From contig JALBUN010000015.1 of assembly GCA_025174535.1 (NCBI GenBank), positions 866,501 to 930,500 of the forward strand: a stretch of 64,000 nucleotides of DNA, read 5' to 3'. A program made the translations under genes and the position numbers. Of this stretch, positions 1 through 11,940 are shown in pieces (the first letter of the stretch is position 1; each line of letters starts with the position of its first letter). This DNA is from Cantharellus purpuraceus. Lineage: Eukaryota > Basidiomycota > Agaricomycetes > Cantharellales > Hydnaceae. Below the pieces are notes generated by a model that saw nothing but the letters and a program-made list of their open reading frames with translations, was not told the DNA's origin and did not search any database.

Positions 1-186
1 ACATCTAAAGGGGTGATCAGTGACTTAAACAATACAGTAGTAGATATAGCCTCTAGTTGAAGTATACAGATCTCCTCGTCAACATTTCATGATTCGTGGT
101 CTAGCTCGTCGTGGATCATAAATCCGAGCCGTCGTTGCGTTTTTGTCGCTTTTCTGCCTCCGGTTTGTCTGTGTGACGCGTTTTAT

Positions 187-2057
187 TTAAATGAGAGACG
201 CTGAGATAGGGGGAGTGACTTGCCGTTGTTCCTGACAGACAAAACTATCTGGAGCACTCTCCCAATCGTCCAACACATACTTCCCCCCAACCCGGCTTGA
301 TTCAGCACCATCTGCATCCTCCTCTCCGAAAAGATCCTGTGCGAGCTGTGTGTGACTTACACCTGCATACGTCGTCACACATCGTGGGTTCACCAAGATA
401 CGTGCTGGCCTGAACGCAGAGTTTGGAATCGACAGCCGAGATGGTGGTGGCGCATCTGGGAGTTCCACATCAGAATCTGGCATTGCATCGTAATCTGACC
501 CTGCGTTTGCGTCAGCGTCTGGTTCAAGTGGAAGTGCCTGTCGCTTCAACGGCGCTGCGTCATTCACGACAACATTGCGTTTAGCCTTTGGCTTAGCCTT
601 CGGTTTGGATTTCACGACTCGTCTGGGCTCATACACCTCATTCTCGTCTCCCTCGGGATCGAGCCATGCCATCCCACCGCCATTACCTATGCCTTGATCC
701 CGCATCCCATCTCTTGCTGCGTCAATCCAAAGATCTCGGCAGAACCACGCTTGACTGGAATCCATACATGGCGCTTCTGGATCCCACTCTGGTATAGATT
801 CACTAGTTGACAGGTTATGGTAGTTTTCTCCGGACCTATAGGAGATACCTCGATAGTATGATTGTGCAGGATCGACCACATGGGTACCCGACTCGCAGCA
901 GAACACTTGGAAAGGGAGATGCAATGAGTAGCGTGTCGCGCCCTCTTTGTCACGGGGTGGACCTGCTTCAGGTTTTGACGAGGACTTGGATTGGCGGAAT
1001 TGATCTCCGTCTATATCGCGCGTCCTCCATCTATATCATTATTAGCAATGATTTTGAGCAGGAAAAGGGTCTCCAACCTGTCTGAAAATATGAAGAACCC
1101 ATTGAGTTCGGCCCAATCCATGCCGCACACCATGGCAGCTTCGTTGGCATCGCTCACTTTGATCAACTCAAGGATATCATTGGGACAAGTGAATCCCTTG
1201 AGCCATATGACACGGTGGAATCTAATCCCTCGTTTTTCAGCCAGTTCTCTCAGTGGCTGTAGCACCAAGTTGCGTGTTGTGGCCTCTTCCAGAGGGTAAT
1301 ATGCTGCACTTGGATCTTCTGTCATCCCAGGAACCCTGCGAATCCGAAATGGAACCCCCAGCAACGTCAAAACAGCTTCGCAAAGATCGAGAAGTGTTGG
1401 TGTGGCGTCTGTGGAGTCGTAATCCAACATTGACACGAAGAGGTTTTGCGTCCCCAGCCTTTTGGCAAGTTGCACAATAACGGCCAGTTGATCCACTAAG
1501 AAATGGTCTGCGGAATGTATTACGATTGCAATGTAATAAAGGTGGTCCTGGCGGACTAGTCCCTCGTAGTAGCCATCGTCGCGCTTGTTTTGACCAAACG
1601 GTCGTACAAGTGTTGGACAGAGAGCAGCGACCCATCCGTTGAGACCTAAGAGTTCCTCAATGGCACTGCGTACAGCCTGGGTATCCATATGAGAGGTATC
1701 GTGCCCCGTGATACTAGTGGTCAGTCCCATCAGCATACAGTTCGAGGACAGAAAAGTTCATTTCACGTACTATGGTTTTTGAAAACGATCCCAATAATCA
1801 GCTACACCATTCCTTATCACATGGCTCAATAGATCATCGCTGTCGTCTCTACCCAGCCGAGCTTGTAAGAATGGGTGACGCTGTACATCGAGTGTCTTGT
1901 CAGAACGCGTGACAACACGTTGAAGAACATTGTGCTCGACAATCTCGTCTCCATTAGAAGGTTCAGACCCAAAGATGTAACGAAAAATGAAACCGATTGT
2001 GATGAAGACAAGCAACCGTCCAACACTACGTCGGCGGAAAGGAATCCCAACCGCCAT
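187..2057 (-). CDS. CAP59/CMT1-type alpha-1,3-mannosyltransferase family protein
   Basis: Predicted type II membrane glycosyltransferase of the fungal CAP59/cryptococcal mannosyltransferase family, expected in the Golgi and using a nucleotide-sugar donor. The ATG at 2057 gives a short basic N-terminus followed by one hydrophobic anchor (LLVFITIGFIFRYIF). Three exons join in frame: 2057-1771, 1713-1078 and 1030-187, with introns 1714-1770 (57 bp) and 1031-1077 (47 bp, branch-like TGCTAATAA). Family-type motifs are visible: NLFVSMLDYDSTDAT, the IWLKGFTCPNDILELI segment, RDIDGDQFR across the second junction, PFQVFCCESG, and ARILVNPRCVTTYAG near the end. A Lys/Asp-rich low-complexity insert of roughly 70 residues (KSKPKAKPKAK and acidic stretches) sits between the last two motifs and is probably a disordered loop. 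The exact sugar acceptor cannot be told from sequence. Family assignment is confident; the precise linkage is inference. Confidence 0.85.
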
Positions 2058-5045
2058 GAAGGAATTGAAGTTCAAGCTCCGATGGAACCAGCACGTATCG
2101 CTCCCATCGGGTAGCTGTTGAGATCCTTGGGGCACCTGATAGTTGGTTATGAGGATTGCCGCCTCAGAGTCCCTTTTGAATTTGAACCCACATCATCCAT
2201 TTAAGGAGTTTTATTCCAACGCCGATCCGAATGTATGGGGCCAAGTAGGAAACAAACTCATGAGAACCCAATTGTGATAGGTGCAATTGACGGTCACTTC
2301 TATTTATTCTTTTGTATTAATATCACCTCTCCACCATCCCCTTCTGTCCTTTCTAGATTCCTCCTAGTTATGAATCATGGAGTCCCTAACAAAAAAGAAA
2401 GTGCTTTTGGTGGACATGATCCACGCTTGAGTTGAATTCACGCTTGATTCGGTTTACAAGGTTGCATTATATTATGATGATGCTGTTACATTGTAAGCTT
2501 CGATGTGATGTTGTCCCGATTGACACTATACTTCGTCAACACCAAGACGTGGTCACGCCACCGTACACTCTGGCTCTACTGAACACTATCCACGTTTGAC
2601 ACCGAGACGATACTACGGAGGACGGGTTCCCTTTTCGCTTGGTTCTCGGTATGCTGTTACACGCGAAGGGCCGCCTACCCTTCCCCTGCTCTACGAAACT
2701 AAGTCTAGGGACAAAGATAGTATCTTGTGTGAGCGCTTTAAGGAGTTGACCGGAAAACGCTGTTGTTTCGAATATCTGATGTCAGGGGCACAAAGTGTGG
2801 CGTATCAAATCAGGTACCTCTTGTTTTGTATGACAGAATGTTTGAATTCCCCAGGCATCCCTGAGCTTTGTCACCCAAATTAGTTATTGAATAAAAGAGC
2901 GGGGAAACGAAAGTGAGAGGGTAGAGGAAATATTTATTCACACACCTGTTCGTTTAGGGAAATGAGAACAAGACTGTTTCCATCTTGAGCCAAACATCGA
3001 TCACTCCCTGGCCGCCTGGTAGAGTCTACTTGCACCAGGATGACTTGAAACCTAAGTCATGAAAGACACGGGGCAACTTGGAGCACGAAAAGTCGTGATC
3101 TTATGTCCGGTTCATGGAAACCAGAGAGCTGGTCAGGAACTCCAACGGGAGAATAGACATTCAACCAAGTCCCAGGAACACGCCATTGTGGTTTTGAGCG
3201 TATAAGATTGTGTTGAACCCTGCAAGTGAGAATAGCACACGAAGTGTAAAGAGTCTGCACCTGAAACGTATGATTCTGATTTTACATAAATAAATGTCGC
3301 AATAAACCATGATAAAGGTCAGACGCGACGCGGCAGTGACCAGTTGGCACTATCATATGTCATCTAGTGCCAACGAATCTTATAGATGCACAGGACGTCT
3401 TTCTTGTATTAATTCAGGGTGCATGTTATTAGAGTTTATTGGGCCGATCATCAACTTCTATGAGTGACCATCACAAACATACAAACATTGCACCATGCTC
3501 GAGCATGCATGGCGTGGACCTTGTTTCCTGTAGAACACCACACACCAACTTGGGTATACTGAAACACCCAGGAATTGCAAGTGCATCCAAGGATTTAGTT
3601 GGAGACTCCAGGCGAGGTCCCACCCTTATCTTTCCATAGTGATGCGTCAAGATAAGGGATGATGGGATGAACGACGATGCAAAGTGTTGCACTTAGCTTT
3701 GTGGTGGGCTAGTACGAAGTCTCCGTCGTGATAACCTCACGAAGATAACTTACATGATCCTTGTATCATTACAGTATCAAGATGATGCCGACATACACAC
3801 TTAACCCCTTCATCACGCTTCTCTGGGACCCCTTAACTAGAGAGAGACTTCTCCTAAATGGATGTGTCGACAAATGCACCAAAGGAAAGTCGGCTACACA
3901 CTCCGCATCAATTGTCTACTCACCGCGACGTTATGCAGCTTCTTCGGATGCAGAAACGTGGCCGCAGCAGTTTTTAGCAGATGAGGTATGGAAATCGATA
4001 AGCAGGTCAAGTATAGCGTCGTCGAAGGCACACGATTGGACCCATGTCACAGGGGAAGATGATGCTCGACATCAACCATCAGAGAACACATAACAAATGA
4101 TTTCCATCAGGAGACCAGCTTCAAGTTTTTGTACGTGATGCTACAGTGCTTCCAGGAAGGGCACTACACAGAAGATGGGCGAGAATAAACTTTAAGGGGA
4201 AAGAAGTTATCAGTTGTTGGCTACATCAGAGGGCTAGAGAGCCTCGCAAGATATTGAAGGAGGCCATATCTCATTCCGAATGGTCCGATACTCTGAACAC
4301 AAACCTTTTGAGTCGACGAGATTGAGTGATTGGCAATTGGCCCTTCAGATGGTTGTCGTAAATCACCTTGGGAACGTTTACAGATATCCTGGGGCCTGGA
4401 ACTTCTGATACATCGCATATAAAGCATTCTAGCGCTTGTACACGGTTCACTGCTGGGAACGGCAGTGATCTCACGACTCTAGGCGAGCTCTCATGCCAAG
4501 TACTGGCAGAGTGGACGGGTCTGTTCACAGCGCATCTGCGAGCGCCTATGGGGTAGTATCTGGATTGATTCCCTTTTAATGGGGCACTTCGTAGGAGATC
4601 TGAATTGAGAAGGCGTGCCTTGATGTCTGCGCCAGTTGACCGTAACGTCCAAGGAGTTTGCCCAATGGAGCTCGCATTAAGTATAAACCTGTGTTTCCTG
4701 GCGTCAAAGCTGTGGCATCCCAGTGTTGGTGACAGACCCGAAGACAGCCAACATGATGCCCTGTCTGATGGTTCCCGGAAGTTTGGGAGGCTCGGCTGCC
4801 ATCGGAGTTCCAATAAACAGGGCTGGAGCTGCTCTCCAGTGGACGTTCTCACCGTATAGGCGCGAGATGGCGATTTCTCTGTTTGTATATAACGATCACG
4901 GTTTATACGAGTTTGTCTTAACCAAGACGTCTTTCTGTCCGTCCATCTCGCCCACTTTTACGAGCACGAAGGATAAAGACCTTCAAGCTTCAAGTCGGAC
5001 CCGCTCTAGGTGTCGTTGGCACACCGTACATGCTCCACAGTTGAC
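2058..5045. other. Intergenic stretch, no supported gene
   Basis: About 3 kb without a convincing gene. Short open frames exist on both strands, the longest being a 193-codon minus-strand frame at 4271-4852. None shows a recognisable domain or a coherent set of splice sites. On the plus strand at 4723-4850 a short glycine/alanine-rich frame (PGSLGGSAAIGVPINRAG) looks protein-like. It is preceded by stops in all frames and could be the remnant of a decayed gene. Nothing structured such as a tRNA or a tandem array was seen. Confidence 0.5.
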
Positions 5046-6741
5046 ATGACAGCGCGCCCCGACCCGACTTCTCCTGTGGCCTTCGTCACTGCAACTCGCT
5101 ATGTCCAAGGTAAGCTGACCGTGTTTTCTTGAAGCATCAATTGCTTCAAAGTGTCTGAGCGGCTTTGTCATCAATATGTAGTAGCCAGTATGACTCTGCT
5201 TCTCTACGACCATAGTAAGTACATGAGATTTGTATCTGCGCTGATTCACTTAATGAGATGCGTAACTGTGGCAGTTTTGACGGCTCGTCAAGAGGTCAGT
5301 TTATGGGTTTTCTCGTGCATTTCAAAACACGAGACTCATTTCCTTCATAGATCAACTTTGTATGGGTATGTATGTTACAGAAACAAAGACAATTACTATT
5401 TAAAGCCGTTGATTTGCGTACTATATAGCGCGGTGTACATCCTCGGTCATGGCCACGATACATTTTTTTAGCTGCACGGTATGCGCCCCTCACCGTGCTA
5501 GTGTCTAATGCCTTCAGTGGGTACCTCAAGATCTTTTTTCTGTAATGATCCTGACTTTACTTAGGTATCCTTGATTTCCCTCACTCGGAAAGTGTAAGTG
5601 TGTCGTTGCATTACTATTTACGATCTTAACTCGGATTTATCAAAATGTTTGCAGTAGTGAGCACTATCTGGATGTCTTCTCTTGACAGCCACTAATATGA
5701 CAATTCTAGCTGTATGACTATATCTTGTAGATCCATCAAAAAGGCTGAATGAGTTTCTTTGGCCCCCTAGGTCGAACTTGGCTTCTCTTTCACGGATGGA
5801 GCGGGTTTGTGTTCTTCGCTGGTGTACAAGGTCATTCATTCGTTTCTCGCAATCTTGCATATTGAGTAAACAACACGAACTCTAGTGATCTCACAGCTAC
5901 GTCTGTGGGCAATATATCGGAATAAAATGGTCATATGTACAATGACCGTACTTATTGTCCTTGCCCTTGCGGGAATGGCAGTAATCGAGGGTCTTGGATA
6001 CCGACATTTTCAAGGTTCGTTATAAGCTTTCAACACCAAGGATTTACCCACTCCTCTTGTAGTCTCTCCTATACATGCTTTTGGACACCTACATGTCTGT
6101 GGCCCTAACCCCTTGCCTCATTATATTTACGCATTTTGGTGAGTCATTGCTTTTCTTATTTCCTTATACAGTATCAACTCTAAATCTAGGCTTCCCCCGT
6201 TACTCATTGAAACTATCTCGGTGGTGCTCGTCGTATACAAGGCCACCCAACACTTTCGAGCGGGTGCCCCTATGTCCTGGGCAGGATCACGCTTTATGAG
6301 CTCTATCGTGCGATATAGCGTGTTCTACTTTTTGGTGTCAGTTCCCGTTGCTGTATCCCTTCCACCCATCATATCTGATATCACTTGGATGTAGTGTTCT
6401 CTGCGTTTACATCGCCAATTTTTACGTGTGGTTACGGCTACCGGTAATGCGCTTATACACTAGATTCAGTGCTATGGTATTGATGTGCAATGATACTCCA
6501 GGTCTTTGCTTTTGAATTGTTCATTCCGCTCACGTTCGCACTGCCGAGTGTAGCAGGCAACAGGATGCTACTCTCGCTGAGGGGTGTCTTCTATGAAGAC
6601 AATGCAGCACTCCCTGGTCCCAATAATGACAGCATTGGAATGAAAATTGTACATCCCGACAGAGGACTGGTCATTGAAACACATAAGCCGCTAGTAGAGT
6701 TCGATTCATTTTTCGGACAGAGCCACCCAACGACGGACTAA
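5046..6741 (+). CDS. DUF6533-type seven-transmembrane protein (basidiomycete family)
   Basis: Intron-rich gene for a seven-helix membrane protein of the DUF6533 group, which is widespread in Agaricomycetes and has no settled function. Proposed exons: 5046-5109, 5152-5214, 5275-5294 (20 bp), 5351-5365 (15 bp), 5429 to about 5520, an unresolved stretch, about 5771-5830, 5886-6014, 6063-6138, 6190-6336, 6395-6445 and 6502-6741. Spliced, they restore the family hallmark around YDHILTARQEINFVW. Later come the ARYAPLTVLVSNAF helix, LRLWAIYRNKMV, CGPNPLPHYIYAFWLPP, a helix ending in VYKATQHFR, SIVRYSVFYFLV, and the closing SVAGNRMLLSLRG motif followed by a cytoplasmic tail. Every junction except the one near 5520-5770 keeps frame, so the gene looks intact. 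The ATG at 5046 is the only one upstream in frame. Receptor-like topology is inference. Confidence 0.8.
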
Positions 6742-8057
6742 TCATAGTATATCCATACGCTACGCATGATGTAGGCATACATATCCACCCTCATATAAAT
6801 TATATTTATCGAGGATCCAACGACCATACCGCCGGCCTGCCTCTGGACTCGGAGTCATCGAGTAAAATTAAATGATTGGCGACACACGGTGAATGATATC
6901 TTAAACATTTGTCTTGGATCTCAGTACATCAGCGTGGCTCATGTCGATCAGTGCATCTTTTTAGCTTCAAAACCTGAAGCGTCTTCACGTGATAGCCAAA
7001 AACCACCCTGCACAGGTAGTAGGCGCTAGAGAGAGCACGATGATACAATCGCACAGGGTCCGTTAAAATATGGCCTTCCTTGTGGTGAGCGCTGGTGTTG
7101 CAGTAAGAATGAAAATCGCTATAACAAGCCATGCATTCGGATATTCTGCAGAGGATTCGATGCGGTCAACCGGAGGGGAGACATTCATTCTGCGGCGAGG
7201 AATCGGCATGATGTCATGTGATATCCACAGAGCCAGAAAAATACCTACGGTATGACCATAACCCTGTACAGAAAATCGATGAATAGGGTGTGGATGAGCT
7301 ACTGCACAAAGATCTAGAGGTGTTTCAAGACAGCATGTTATAACTGTAAATTTTCGACACAAATATTTCCCGAACCCTCTCGCGTAGACCATTGATCTGA
7401 GGTGTAGAATATGTTGAATGTTCTGGGTGGCATTGGTTGTATCATCTACTGTCGCATGCCCTCATCATACGCCTTTTTTGTTGGCAATTTCTCACGACGT
7501 GTCATTGCCATTTACACAGCTTTCCCATTGACCTTCTACTGCCGTCAATCCTATGGCTGGCTGTGGTCTCTTGCATTTGGTACACAATGGAGCTAGCAAT
7601 GCCCACCCCTGTACGTACATCGGTGCGGTGCTTCACATGTCAAATCATCATTATGCAAATCAACTCAGCGTATATTCTAAGAGGTCGTCGCATGTCACAA
7701 TAGTCTGCCATTCACCATCTTCACTCTAGCAGATTCCATCAGCCTGCAAGTCTCTTGCTCCCCCCCTCCTGTCTTCGCAAAGTAAGGGCTAGCTACGCGG
7801 TCTCGCAGGCTTATGACGCAATGTCGCGCTCGCCGGCTCAAAATAAAGACGATTATGGAAATTGCATGAGTGCGGTACATGGGCTACCAACAAGTTTCCA
7901 ATCTACAACAACGAACGAGGAGCAAAGCAAACGACAACAACATGAAAGCAACAGATCATTTAGCAAGCGGATATCCTAGGTACGACATGATAGTGGCACA
8001 AGCCATTACTTCGAAAGGGCATGTCCTTGGCGGCTGGACAACAGCCGGTTGTCCTCT
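6742..8057. other. Intergenic stretch with one dispersed-repeat copy
   Basis: No supported gene. Around 7120-7210 the plus strand reads AAGCCATGCATT and then GGAGACATTCATTCTGCGGC. This matches, with changes, the repeat units at about 10966-11045 and 11211-11340. Small open frames at 7411-7703 and 7755-7979 have no recognisable domain and no consistent splice structure. Confidence 0.5.
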
Positions 8058-9469
8058 TCAAGATGCAACATGAGTTGCAGACGTGCGATGGGCAGAAGGG
8101 CCAGCGGCATATTGCCGTTTGAACAGTTCAAACTCTTCCGCGAGTTTACGGGCTGTCTCTTCAGCGGCCTTAACCTCAGCCTTCGCCTTCTCTTCGGTGG
8201 CCCTCGCCTTCTCTTCGGTGGCCCTCGCCTTCTCTTCGGTGGCCCTCGCCTTTTCTTCAGCGGCCTTAACCTCAGCCTTCGCCTTTTCTTCGGTGGCCTG
8301 AACCTCAGCCTTCGCCTTCTTTTCGGTGGCCTTGGTCTCCTGTTCAGCAGTCATCCTCCTTTCCGTTTCCTCTTCTAAAGCTTGTTTAGCTTCTTGTAGC
8401 TTTTGATCCAGCCCCATATAATAATCAGCGTCTGAACATACAACGCTGATCAGAAACTCACCGCTCTCTTCCCAGCATCTCTGCGCTCCACGCGTAGGGC
8501 AATTGTTTTCTTCGCATCATCCCAAGCCTCTAGGTACTCTGCGTAGACTTTTTCTGGAGTGTCTGCTTTACCTCGCCTCACATAATAGGCTTCCGTTACG
8601 AATTGGAATTGGCCAACCAGGAGCGTTGTCTCGTTGATATCTTCCTTGTATAGGCTTGAGATTGACTGCTGGCCCGACGTCTCCAAGGCCATCTTCTTGG
8701 CTGCGTCGTCGATCAGCCTCTTTATCGTGGTGTAGATAATCTCTGAGTACCAGTAACACTGGTATTGCAGGAGCTCGTACGTGCGATGATGGTCGTGCAC
8801 GACGCGGGCGAGGATCAAAGCTTCAGGCACTGATAAGTAATCCCCATGGATATTGAGGGCGCGGCAGCGATACTTGGTCTCGAGATCCGATTTAATAAAG
8901 GCATCTGTGCCGTCTGTGGAAAAGGTGATACCATCGGCCGCCGACAGTGGTCGTTTCTTTCTTTTCATCTCTGCTGCAGTTGGCAATACAAACAGTGAAG
9001 TTGGCCGGGGGGGTGGATGCCCTGGAAACGCGGGAGGCTCGATCGCTTTGATGCCGTATGGGTCCTTGTAAAAGCATAAGTCAATCGATCCGTCAATCAC
9101 CGGCTCTGCTTTATCTGCGATGACGTCCTCTCCATTTCTGTCAACACGAAAGACAGATTTGCGAGGGGTCTCGCCATTGGACACGCGTTCCTCGACGTAG
9201 AAAACGAGAAACTCGTGAAACCAAGGCCACTTATCTCTCTTCCACCATTCTACCCGTTTAACGAAGGTGTCCCCCGCGAGCAATACTTCATCGGCCTCGC
9301 TTGCGACTGTCGGTGAGTATTGAACGCCTATGTGATCTCTTCGCCTCCCATTGGCGTTTACATTGAAAAGGGGGCCTTTAGTACGGTCGTTTTCCATGTC
9401 GTAGGGAAGGAATCGTGCAAGGAGGTCCTGAGCGTACCAAGTCCAAGTCTGGAGGATGTAACGCAACAT
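8058..9469 (-). CDS. Unknown protein with C-terminal Ala/Lys/Glu coiled coil
   Basis: Not recognised. From the ATG at 9469 a 339-codon frame runs to 8450. It has an aromatic-rich start (YILQTWTWYAQDLL) and a charged globular-looking body (for example WWKRDKWPWFHEFLVFYVEE), with no signal peptide and no clear membrane helix. Immediately downstream on the same strand, 8058-8417, lies a second frame of about 119 codons encoding an almost pure coiled coil of repeated KARATEE and KAKAEVKAAEE heptads. The two are probably one gene. The first ends at GTGAGT (donor at 8464) and the second is open, but the obvious CAG acceptor at 8435 does not keep frame. A 62 bp intron with a weak AAG acceptor would. 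Either the intron is unusual, or these are two genes, or a frameshift has occurred. Function unknown. Confidence 0.55.
8172..8300 (-). repeat. 21-bp coding tandem repeat (KARATEE heptads)
   Basis: At least three near-perfect 21 bp units, each encoding the heptad KARATEE on the minus strand, are flanked by related KAKAEVKAAEE units. The period equals one coiled-coil heptad, so copy-number change would lengthen the helix without breaking its register. Confidence 0.8.
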
Positions 9470-11940
9470 CGTAGAGATTTTGCGAGGTTATAAGGGACAA
9501 CTGGTGAAATGTGTGCAGGAGCTGGCGACTCATATTGCACGAGGCTGCTACCCAATTAGGACTTACTGCAAGTGCACCCACAGACACCCTCAAGTATCAC
9601 AGTTGAACCTATCAAAAGGTTGCACGTGAAAACATGTAGGTTATTGTATGTTCACCCAAGTCTTGGGTATGGCACGTCCATTGATTGAATTGCGCCTCTC
9701 AATGCGCACCATGCACACCAGTATGAAGCCACCCCGCCAAAATTGTCACGGACCGGAAATGGGAAAGTAGACGACCTCACTTGATGATAACGGCTCAAGA
9801 GAAGACGCGAGTTTCATACACCACATCGCATTCTACCCACTCTCGACCACACCCTTGGCACTGCCGTGCCAAACTGCCATAGGGAGATCCCGGGCCCTGA
9901 AGGCAGAAACGTTTGAACGACGTTTTCGAAGTCTTGCACTGAGTTGCCACTGGGAAGATGAGTTCTCATCTATTGCTGCAATCGGATTGACCGTGGATGC
10001 GTGGATGCTATCCTATAGACCGATGTTTCCGTGTATGAATGCCAATTGACTTATCGGCAAGCATGAAGATGGACGTACCTTCGGCCAGGCGACAAACAAG
10101 CCTACGGCCGCGCGCATCACTACTGGCTCTCCCGGTGACGCTGGTCTGGAGTATCACCAAGTAATACTCCAGATTTTCTGCACGAATTATTCAAAATCAG
10201 TTGTTGTGCCTTGAATTTCATGCATAACAGTGCTTCAACCATGCGTCCTTAGCGTTTCTTTTGCAGTGTTCTATGTTTCTATGCGTCTCGTAATGACTCA
10301 GACGTGCAGCCGCAAGTCCTAAGGCAATGCATGGCACCACATTCGGGAAGACACGGGTGTCGTACATGAATACTCGATCCCTTTTGACGAACCTCGTGCT
10401 GATTTGCCGTCATGTTCAGATTAATGAACAACTCTATGCACTGGCTTGCTTGTAAACGGATGAGCTCGAACTCCGTTTCACTGACAAAGGATTTCTCTAT
10501 TTGTTACTTTTGCCAGATGACCCTGAAGCTTGACCTAGACCTTGGATCCCTGTTATCTGCTGGCAACAGTTTTCTTCTGATGACCACGATGCAAACGCCT
10601 TCTTGTGGTACATCCTCACAATGGAAGCAACGGCTCATCTTGCCTCTCTTTGCTTATCAATGGTTCGCGCACACGAGTCCTTCGTCTATTGTTCACATCC
10701 CCGCTGCCCTGAATTTGTATTCACCAGCTCCACCACTAGTGTTCCGAGCACATAAGTTGGATGACAGCTGATCACCATTCTAGGCAAGACACGCGAGGAC
10801 CACACGGTAGGATCACACAGCCAAAGCCGACCTCATCCTCAAACATCACAGAAAGGGCGACTCGGAGGCCAACAATGAGCGCCTCCTCGGTGGACATCTG
10901 AGTATGGCCGGAGTAGCGAGCACCCTCACCAAACTGATATCACATGCCTTTGAACTCGTTTCGCCGGAATAGCCATGCATCACATGATATATCTGCAAGC
11001 AGTAGAGTTGCACGGGAGACGTTCATTTTGCGGCGAGGATGGCACACACCTTGGCTTGCACGTCTAACGTGACACTATTCTCTCCCCCGCCATCCCAAGG
11101 CGGAACTTTGATCATCTTTTCGTGGTAACAGGCTGGCATCAGTGCACATGACTCGGGCAGTGATCAACTGATGTTCCATGCATTCGAATCGAACCAATCT
11201 TGCTACAATAGGCCATGCATCGCATCATATATCTGCAAGCTAATCGAGGGAAACAATTTCATTCTATTGCGGACTCAACCGTGACCCCTCGATTAACATG
11301 GGGCAATAGGGACACGTTCGTGTGACGGCGACGATGCCTCACGTCATAACCTACACATCTGATGTGACCCTAGTCCTCGACCAACCCCTGCCCTTATTGC
11401 ATGACTTGAACAGCATCAAGGGTTGAACGTTGAACGTTGAACAATTGCCAAAGGCCCATACGTTTGTACTCAATCTCGCTACCTTACGCCATGCATCATG
11501 TCATACATATGCAATTAAATCCAGGCAATTTCATCCCATCGCAGACTCGACTGCGATCGATCATTGTAGATCAGCACGGTCTACGCGATGTTCGAAATTC
11601 ATGAGGGTAGAGACGTCACACGTCACGTTGCACGTCGCGGCCAACCTGCCGAGATGACCTAACAAGACGGTCACGTACGCGCTAGAGAAGCCAACAACGA
11701 ACATCCCATGGTTCAGGTATCTAAGCTACCGTACAAAGGGTTTGGTGATAGATATACAATGATAAGGCCTATCCATATGTTTTCCGAGAAAGGCGTAGCG
11801 TCGTAATGGTAGTACTCTCACAAGTGGCATTTCACCACGGTGTGCCTCAAGCTCAAGTTTCCATCCTCCTCACAGAACGGCAGGAAATCCCTCCAGTGAC
11901 ATTATAGACAGGAGAAAGAGGGATAAAACATGTCGTATGT
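9470..11940. other. Gene-free stretch with decayed tandem repeats
   Basis: About 2.5 kb with no supported gene. Its right half contains three degenerate units starting near 10966, 11211 and 11487. Each opens with a CCATGCATC(A/G) core followed by a CATATATCTGCAA-like motif; the first two then carry a GTTCATTTTGCGGCG / GTTCGTGTGACGGCG motif. A short perfect triplet of the 8-mer GTTGAACG occurs near 11423. The left half (9470-10950) shows only short chance frames. Confidence 0.55.
10966..11645. repeat. Degenerate tandem repeat, units about 245-280 bp
   Basis: Three diverged copies start at about 10966, 11211 and 11487. They share a GCCATGCATC core, a CATATATCTGCAAGC-like block 8-12 bp later and, in two of them, a (G/C)ACGTTC(A/G)T block with GGCGA. 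A fourth relative lies apart at about 7120-7210. Each unit is strongly diverged and no long open frame crosses them, so this is a relic of a non-coding repeat family. Confidence 0.5.

Noticed and set aside
4271..4852. 193-codon minus-strand frame
   Set aside because: No recognisable motif and no splice partners; competing open frames exist on the other strand. Treated as chance or relic.
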